From assembly GCA_030598425.1 (NCBI GenBank), contig JAUVPY010000048.1, positions 1 through 10,027 of the forward strand: 10,027 nt of DNA, in the 5' to 3' direction. This DNA is from Anaerolineae bacterium. Lineage in GTDB: Bacteria; Chloroflexota; Anaerolineae; 4572-78; NAK82. Each line of letters starts with the position of its first letter. The first letter of the stretch is position 1. Below are positions 6,279 through 10,027 of the stretch, one piece after another. A program made the position numbers and the translations under genes. Below the pieces are notes generated by a model, which searched no databases, was not told where the DNA came from, and worked only from the letters and a program-made list of their open reading frames with translations.

Positions 6279-6406
6279 GAGGAGTCGCTTTAGTGCGTCT
6301 TCACTGACCCTGCGATCAGCACGGGCAACGCACTTCTTGTATCAGCCGATGACATCGTGCCCTTTGGGTATTTCGATCATCGGATCCACCCCGGCCAGGA
6401 GAATTC

Positions 6407-7174
6407 ATGCAGGAACTTGAGAAACTCATCGCCCGTGCCGCCGAGTTGTTCAGCCAGTCAGAATATGCCGTCGCTCTGACCGGGGCTGGACACAGTACGC
6501 CCTCCGGTATCCCCGATTTCCGCAGCCCTGCCTCAGGCTTGTGGGATCAGGTGGACCCTATGGCCGTGGCCTCCATATTTGCCTTTCGACTGCATCCCCA
6601 AGATTTTTATGACTGGATACGGCCGTTGGCCCGCACCATGTTGGAAGCGCAGCCCAACCCGGCTCACTACGCCTTGGCTCGATTGGAGGCGGCTGGCCTG
6701 TTGCAGGCAGTCATCACCCAGAACATAGATAGCTTGCACCAAAAGGCAGGCTCGCAGCGCGTGCACGAGGTACACGGTCATATGCGTGAGGCTACTTGCA
6801 TTCGCTGCTCCCAGGTCGTGCCATCCGATGCTCTGCTTGAGGAGTTTCTTGACGGTGACCAGGTTCCTCACTGCGCCTGTGGTGGCGTGATGAAGCCGAA
6901 CGTCATTCTCTTTGGCGAACAACTGCCTTTGGACGTGCTAACGGCCGCCCGGCAAGACACCACAGACTGTGATTTGATGGTCGTCATCGGCTCGTCACTG
7001 ACGGTGGAACCGGTCTCCGATTTGCCGTCGATGGCCCTCGGTCACGGCGCAAGGCTCATTATTGTCAATTATGAGCCTACCTACCTCGACAGACGTGCCG
7101 ACGTGCTTATCCACGCCGACCTGGCCGAAGTCTTGCCCCGCATCGCCGATGCAGCGATCAACCAGACTCTGTGA
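6407..7174 (+). CDS. Sirtuin: NAD-dependent protein deacylase (Sir2 family)
   Basis: A 255-residue protein of CobB-like length that should remove acyl groups from lysine using NAD and release nicotinamide. Seen are the NAD-binding TGAGHSTPSGIPDFRSP (25-41), TQNIDSLHQKAG (104-115) with Q105, N106 and D108, and the catalytic histidine H123 in EVHGH. The zinc ligands are C131/C134 (CIRC) and C156/C158 (CAC), followed by VMKPNVILFGEQLP (161-174). The second Rossmann half gives GSSLTVEPVSDLP and IIVNYEPTYLDRRADVLI. All catalytic parts are present, so it is probably active; the acyl preference cannot be read safely. Odd is histidine 29, where GAG(I/A)S is usual. AGGAG at 6397-6401 lies 5 bases before the ATG. 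It is not one of the SIR2 fusions of defence systems: it has zinc ligands and no extra domain. Confidence 0.93.
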   Translation: MQELEKLIARAAELFSQSEYAVALTGAGHSTPSGIPDFRSPASGLWDQVDPMAVASIFAFRLHPQDFYDWIRPLARTMLEAQPNPAHYALARLEAAGLLQAVITQNIDSLHQKAGSQRVHEVHGHMREATCIRCSQVVPSDALLEEFLDGDQVPHCACGGVMKPNVILFGEQLPLDVLTAARQDTTDCDLMVVIGSSLTVEPVSDLPSMALGHGARLIIVNYEPTYLDRRADVLIHADLAEVLPRIADAAINQTL

Positions 7175-7187
7175 TCTGCCCGACTGG

Positions 7188-7196
7188 TGGTATAAT
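7188..7196 (+). promoter_or_regulatory. Extended -10 promoter for the methyltransferase-TPR operon
   Basis: TGG followed by a perfect TATAAT (7191-7196) forms an extended -10 element. The -35 is weak (CTGTGA, 7169-7174, 16-base spacing), which is typical when TGn is present. Transcription would start near 7203, giving a leader of about 25 bases. It lies only 13 bases after the sirtuin stop codon. Confidence 0.7.
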
Positions 7197-7226
7197 TCGA
7201 AGAGATCCTAGCGAAAGGGTATAGGT

Positions 7227-8150
7227 GTGGAGACGGTACTCGAGTCGAAGACAAAAACAGTCATTATAGGCCCTGACCGTCCTTTGGTCATCATTGGTGA
7301 GCGTATCAACCCGACCGGCCGCAAGCAGCTCGCGGCCGAGATGGCAGCCGGAAACTACGAACGGGTGCGCGCCGATGCGATTGCCCAGGTGGAGGCTGGT
7401 GCCCATATGCTGGACGTCAACGCTGGCATCCCCATGGCCGACGAACCAGCCATCCTGGCCGAAGCGATCGAGATCGTCCAATCCACAGTAGACGTGCCGA
7501 TCTCCATCGACTCGTCTGTGGTGGCTGCGTTGGAGGCCGGGTTGGCCGTCGTCGAGGGCAAGCCTGTGGTCAACTCGGTCACAGGAGAGGAGGAAAGACT
7601 GGAGCGCGTGTTGCCGCTGATCAAGAAGCACGGAGCGGCCGTTATCGGCATCTCTAACGATGAGACGGGCATCTCGCACGACCCTGACGAGAGATTTGCT
7701 GTTGCCAAAAAGATCGTCGATGCGGCGTTGGACCATGGTATTCCAAGGGCCGACGTTCTGATTGACCCGTTGGTGTTACCCGCTGGTGCTGTACCAGGGG
7801 CCGGATGGACCACCATGCAAGTCACGCGCCGCGTACGAGAGGAGCTAGGCGTCAACACGGTCTGCGGCGCCAGCAATGTCTCTTTCGGGCTGCCGGGGAG
7901 GGTGGTGCTCAATGGTACGTTTCTGGCGATGATGGTTGCCAACGGCCTGACGGCGGCCATCACCAATCCCGTTGAGCCGGAAATCAAGGGGGCCATCATG
8001 GCTGCCGACGTTTTCATGGGCTATGACGAAAATTGCGTTGCCTGGATCACTGCCACTCGTGTATTGGAGCCTGAGGGCGCCGCCGGCGGCCGGGCTTCCC
8101 GCCGGCGGCGGCGCGAGAAGCGCCGTTCCCGGCGTGGTGAGTTGGACTGA
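7227..8150 (+). CDS. Pterin-binding methyltransferase (methyltetrahydrofolate:corrinoid methyltransferase-like, AcsE/MetH pterin-domain superfamily)
   Basis: A 307-residue TIM-barrel protein with the features of enzymes that move the methyl group between methyltetrahydrofolate and a corrinoid protein. These are IIGERINPTGR (22-32), MLDVNAGIP (61-69), ISIDSS (92-97), VVNSVTGEEERL (114-125), VLIDPLVLP (177-185) and GASNVSFGLPGR (214-225). N217 matches the asparagine that contacts the pterin in AcsE, and D63, D95, N116 and D180 line the same pocket. GERINPTG and SNVSFGLP separate it from true dihydropteroate synthases. No corrinoid protein or other Wood-Ljungdahl gene is in the window, so the partner (CoFeSP, or another methylotrophic corrinoid protein) is open. 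The start is a GTG with AAAGGG (7214-7219) 7 bases upstream. After residue 283 a basic tail (GGRASRRRRREKRRSRRG) goes beyond the barrel. The TPR gene follows 3 bases downstream. Confidence 0.88.
   Translation: METVLESKTKTVIIGPDRPLVIIGERINPTGRKQLAAEMAAGNYERVRADAIAQVEAGAHMLDVNAGIPMADEPAILAEAIEIVQSTVDVPISIDSSVVAALEAGLAVVEGKPVVNSVTGEEERLERVLPLIKKHGAAVIGISNDETGISHDPDERFAVAKKIVDAALDHGIPRADVLIDPLVLPAGAVPGAGWTTMQVTRRVREELGVNTVCGASNVSFGLPGRVVLNGTFLAMMVANGLTAAITNPVEPEIKGAIMAADVFMGYDENCVAWITATRVLEPEGAAGGRASRRRRREKRRSRRGELD
8078..8110. repeat. 12-bp GC-only inverted repeat in the end of the methyltransferase gene
   Basis: The arms 8078-8089 and 8099-8110 are perfect reverse complements made only of G and C, with a 9-base loop. 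They encode the beginning of the Arg-rich tail (GAAGGRASRRR). As RNA this would be a very stable stem just before the stop codon and the start of the TPR gene. Confidence 0.6.
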
Positions 8151-8153
8151 GAG

Positions 8154-8627
8154 ATGGACATAGAAACTACGCTACGTCAAGCAGCTGCGGCCGCCAAGGC
8201 AGGCCGCAAGGCAGAGGCCCGTCACTTGCTGGAGACCGTGCTCGATGCCGACGAGCGTAACGAACAGGCCTGGCTTTGGATGAGCGGCGTGGTAGACAGC
8301 GATGAGGAGCGCATCATCTGCCTGGAGAATGTGTTGACCATCAATCCTCAAAACCAAGCCGCGCGCAAAGGACTGGCGGCCTTTGGCATTACGCCTGAGA
8401 TCGATCAGCCGTCTTTTTCGGTTATCTCAGAGGAACCAAGTGCAGAGTCTCCCGTTGCCCCGCCGCCGGCGTCAAGCATCGAGTCGATCGACGCTGATAT
8501 ACCATTGGACGACTCGACCAAGCCTGACCGCCGACCCTTTATCGCCATCACCCTAGTCTTGGTGCTGATGCTGATCTGCACGGTGATCTGCATCCTCGCC
8601 TTCGTCATATTGTCGCCACCGTGGTGA
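8154..8627 (+). CDS. TPR protein with C-terminal membrane anchor
   Basis: A 157-residue protein. Residues 1-80 form paired helices of the tetratricopeptide type: LRQAAAAAKAGRKAEARHLL, then AWLWMSGVVDSDEERIICLENVLTINPQNQAARKGL, where the NPQNQAARKGL ending is typical of a TPR. Residues 81-128 are a flexible acidic and Pro/Ser-rich linker. Residues about 129-153 (FIAITLVLVLMLICTVICIL) form one membrane helix ending four residues from the C-terminus, so the TPR part should face the cytoplasm. It probably holds a partner protein at the membrane; the partner is not known. It begins 3 bases after the methyltransferase stop codon and has no strong ribosome site of its own, which suggests translational coupling. 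Similar short TPR-plus-anchor proteins are common in Chloroflexota (from general knowledge). Confidence 0.82.
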   Translation: MDIETTLRQAAAAAKAGRKAEARHLLETVLDADERNEQAWLWMSGVVDSDEERIICLENVLTINPQNQAARKGLAAFGITPEIDQPSFSVISEEPSAESPVAPPPASSIESIDADIPLDDSTKPDRRPFIAITLVLVLMLICTVICILAFVILSPPW

Positions 8628-8676
8628 ACTACTAACTCACAGGCCCGGTTTCTAACCGTCTGGAAGCAAGTTTGTA

Positions 8677-8698
8677 CTGAACAATGGGTACTGTTCAG
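8677..8698. promoter_or_regulatory. Inverted repeat upstream of the aminotransferase
   Basis: CTGAACA (8677-8683) and TGTTCAG (8692-8698) are perfect complements around 8 bases, and GTACTG occurs twice in direct order (8674 and 8688). It lies between the TPR stop (8627) and the aminotransferase start (8765). It could be an operator or a weak terminator; no T run follows. I see no convincing promoter consensus in this 137-base gap. Confidence 0.35.
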
Positions 8699-8764
8699 GT
8701 GTGAAGGCGTCCCGTATGTGTAAGAATCGGGTTTCTTTGCTACGAAAACTACAGGAGTTTTACG

Positions 8765-9862
8765 ATGCAGACCTATGAAATCCCTTTGGTACCTGGTCCG
8801 ACGGCTGTGTGTCAAGAAGTGCTGGCTGCCTATCAGGTGGATTACGGCTCAGCCGACCTGGAGCCGGAGTTCCTTAAGCTATATGGAGATGTACAGTCTC
8901 AATTGCAGCACATAATGGGAACCCAGAACCAGATCGCTCTGATGAGCGGTGAGGGGATGGTCGCCCTTTGGGGAGCCTTAAAAAGCGCCGTGCAACCGGG
9001 CGAGAAGGTGCTGGCCATCGCCACCGGGGTGTTTGGCTACGGTATCGGCGACATGGCGCGCGCTGTTGGCGCTGAGGTGGAGACCGTCGGCTTTGATTAC
9101 GACCAAGCCGCGACCGACTTGGCTCGCGTGGAAAAGGCTATCCGTCGTTTCCGCCCCAAAATGGTCACCCTGGTCCACTGTGAAACTCCTTCAGGCATTA
9201 TGAACCCGGCCGCTGAGGTGGGCGCGCTGGTGGGGGCTTACGACGTGCCCCTCTATTACGTGGATGCCGTCGCCAGCATGGGAGGCGCGCCGGTGAAGGC
9301 CGACGAGTGGCGGATTGACCTGTGTCTGGGCGGCACGCAAAAGGTGTTTTCTTCGCTGCCCGACCTGGGTATTGTGGCCGTCAGCGAGCGGGCGTGGGGC
9401 TTTATCGACGAGGTGGGCTACCAGGGCTATGATGCTTTGGCCCCATTCCGTACTGCGCTAGCTGATGCCTATTTCCCTTACACACCCAACTGGCACGCTG
9501 TGGCTGGCTTGTGCACCGCGAGCGGCTTGCTGTTGGACGAAGGCCTGGAGGTGGCGTTCGCCCGCCACAAGGAAGCAGCCGCCTACTGCCGCAAGCGAGT
9601 GCAGGAGATGGGACTCTCCCTCTTCCCGCGTGATCCAGCTACGTCGGCCCCCACGGTGACGGTGGTCAAGGTTCCCGAAGGGGTGGGTTGGAATCAATTG
9701 GACGCTGCCTTGCGCCGCCGCGGCATGGTTGTTGGCGGATCGTATGGCCCGCTGGCAGATAAGGTCTTCCGGCTTGGCCACATGGGCTGCCAGGCCGATA
9801 TGGATCTCCTGGAACGAGGCATGGATACGTTGGCTGAAGTGGTGCAGGAGCTAGGGGTGTAG
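8765..9862 (+). CDS. Class V aminotransferase (alanine/serine-glyoxylate aminotransferase-like)
   Basis: A 365-residue PLP enzyme of fold type I. Markers are VPGPTAV (9-15) at the N-terminus, MSGEGMVALWGAL (60-72) for cofactor phosphate binding, HCETPSGIMNP (138-148), VDAVASMGG with D167 for the pyridine nitrogen, and GGTQKVFSSLPDLG with the Schiff-base lysine K193. FRLGHMG (335-341) carries R336, the expected substrate carboxylate binder. This pattern places it near alanine-glyoxylate, serine-glyoxylate and ureidoglycine-glyoxylate (PucG) aminotransferases rather than the cysteine desulfurases; amino donor and acceptor cannot be fixed from sequence. AGGAG (8753-8757) lies 7 bases before the ATG. 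It converges on the DapA-family gene, with only 4 bases between the stop codons. No purine-degradation gene is in view to support PucG. Confidence 0.9.
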   Translation: MQTYEIPLVPGPTAVCQEVLAAYQVDYGSADLEPEFLKLYGDVQSQLQHIMGTQNQIALMSGEGMVALWGALKSAVQPGEKVLAIATGVFGYGIGDMARAVGAEVETVGFDYDQAATDLARVEKAIRRFRPKMVTLVHCETPSGIMNPAAEVGALVGAYDVPLYYVDAVASMGGAPVKADEWRIDLCLGGTQKVFSSLPDLGIVAVSERAWGFIDEVGYQGYDALAPFRTALADAYFPYTPNWHAVAGLCTASGLLLDEGLEVAFARHKEAAAYCRKRVQEMGLSLFPRDPATSAPTVTVVKVPEGVGWNQLDAALRRRGMVVGGSYGPLADKVFRLGHMGCQADMDLLERGMDTLAEVVQELGV

Positions 9863-9866
9863 GCAG

Positions 9867-10027
9867 CTACAGGGCTCCCACCTGCTCTAGAACTTGTCTC
9901 AGTTTGTCTCTGGCTTCGCCCGTCAGTGAACGAAGCGGCCGCCGGGCCGGGCCAGCCGGCACCCCGATCATGTTCATGGCATCCTTGACCACCACCGGGA
10001 AGGTGCCCAGGCCAAAGGCGGTTCGTA
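9867..10027 (-). CDS. DapA-family aldolase/synthase, C-terminal 52 residues (cut by right window edge)
   Basis: The reverse strand is open from base 10027 to a TAG at 9867-9869. The sequence FGLGTFPVVVKDAMNMIGVPAGPARRPLRSLTGEARDKLRQVLEQVGAL follows the C-terminal pattern of dihydrodipicolinate synthase/N-acetylneuraminate lyase proteins: VKxAxNxxGxPAGPxRxPLxxLxxExxxxLxxxL. Members make or split pyruvate-derived keto acids, including 4-hydroxy-tetrahydrodipicolinate for lysine synthesis. The active-site lysine and tyrosine are outside the window, so DapA cannot be told from sugar-acid aldolases. It overlaps nothing and converges on the aminotransferase. Confidence 0.82.
   Translation of the reverse strand, partial: RTAFGLGTFPVVVKDAMNMIGVPAGPARRPLRSLTGEARDKLRQVLEQVGAL

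Noticed and set aside
6407..7174. Sirtuin as part of a defence system (SIR2 effector type)
   Set aside because: The protein is a stand-alone zinc-binding deacylase with full catalytic residues, and the neighbours are housekeeping genes; no nuclease, Argonaute or sensor partner is present.
7355..8017. 220-codon reverse ORF opposite the methyltransferase
   Set aside because: It is antisense to motif-bearing sequence and has Ser/Thr/Ala-rich composition typical of shadows in GC-rich genes.

Overview
The window looks like a chromosomal piece of an uncultured bacterium, most likely a Chloroflexota member of the Anaerolineae type. This is inferred from gene style, not proven. The pointers are the DinB-family protein ending in an HTGDAHAIRQLLGH-type segment, a multi-GAF orphan histidine kinase, a small TPR protein with a C-terminal membrane anchor, and a heptameric TTTACGN repeat in an intergenic region. 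The DNA is moderately GC-rich. I saw no rRNA, tRNA, CRISPR array, transposase, integrase or phage gene.

Left part (1-2534): a membrane protein of the ion-channel-like type is cut by the left edge and reads leftward. It is divergent from a DinB-family gene (698-1204, +). That gene converges on a thioredoxin-fold protein (1251-1655, -), and a perfect 19-bp hairpin fills almost the whole 46-bp gap between the two stop codons. Next come a one-helix membrane protein with a long coiled coil (1827-2141, -) and a possible 20-codon leader ORF upstream of it. An intergenic region with two divergent promoter candidates and four tandem heptamers follows.

Middle part (2535-7174, +): a 982-residue cytoplasmic histidine kinase (N-terminal helical region, three GAFs, PAS, HisKA, HATPase) with no response regulator beside it. 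Endonuclease V (nfi) follows 28 bp later and probably shares its transcript. After a 202-bp gap with alternative hairpins there is a zinc-binding sirtuin.

Right part (7180-10027): an extended -10 promoter precedes a pterin-binding methyltransferase (AcsE/MetH pterin-domain superfamily) with an arginine-rich tail. Three bases after it starts the tail-anchored TPR protein, so the two form an operon. A class V aminotransferase follows, converging on the 3' end of a DapA-family gene cut by the right edge.

The content is mostly housekeeping: signalling, DNA repair, protein deacylation and C1/amino acid metabolism. I found no clear new multi-gene system. The items most worth a second look are the leader ORF/coiled-coil unit, the Arg-rich tail with its GC-rich inverted repeat, the misplaced-start problem of the kinase, and the convergent hairpin.
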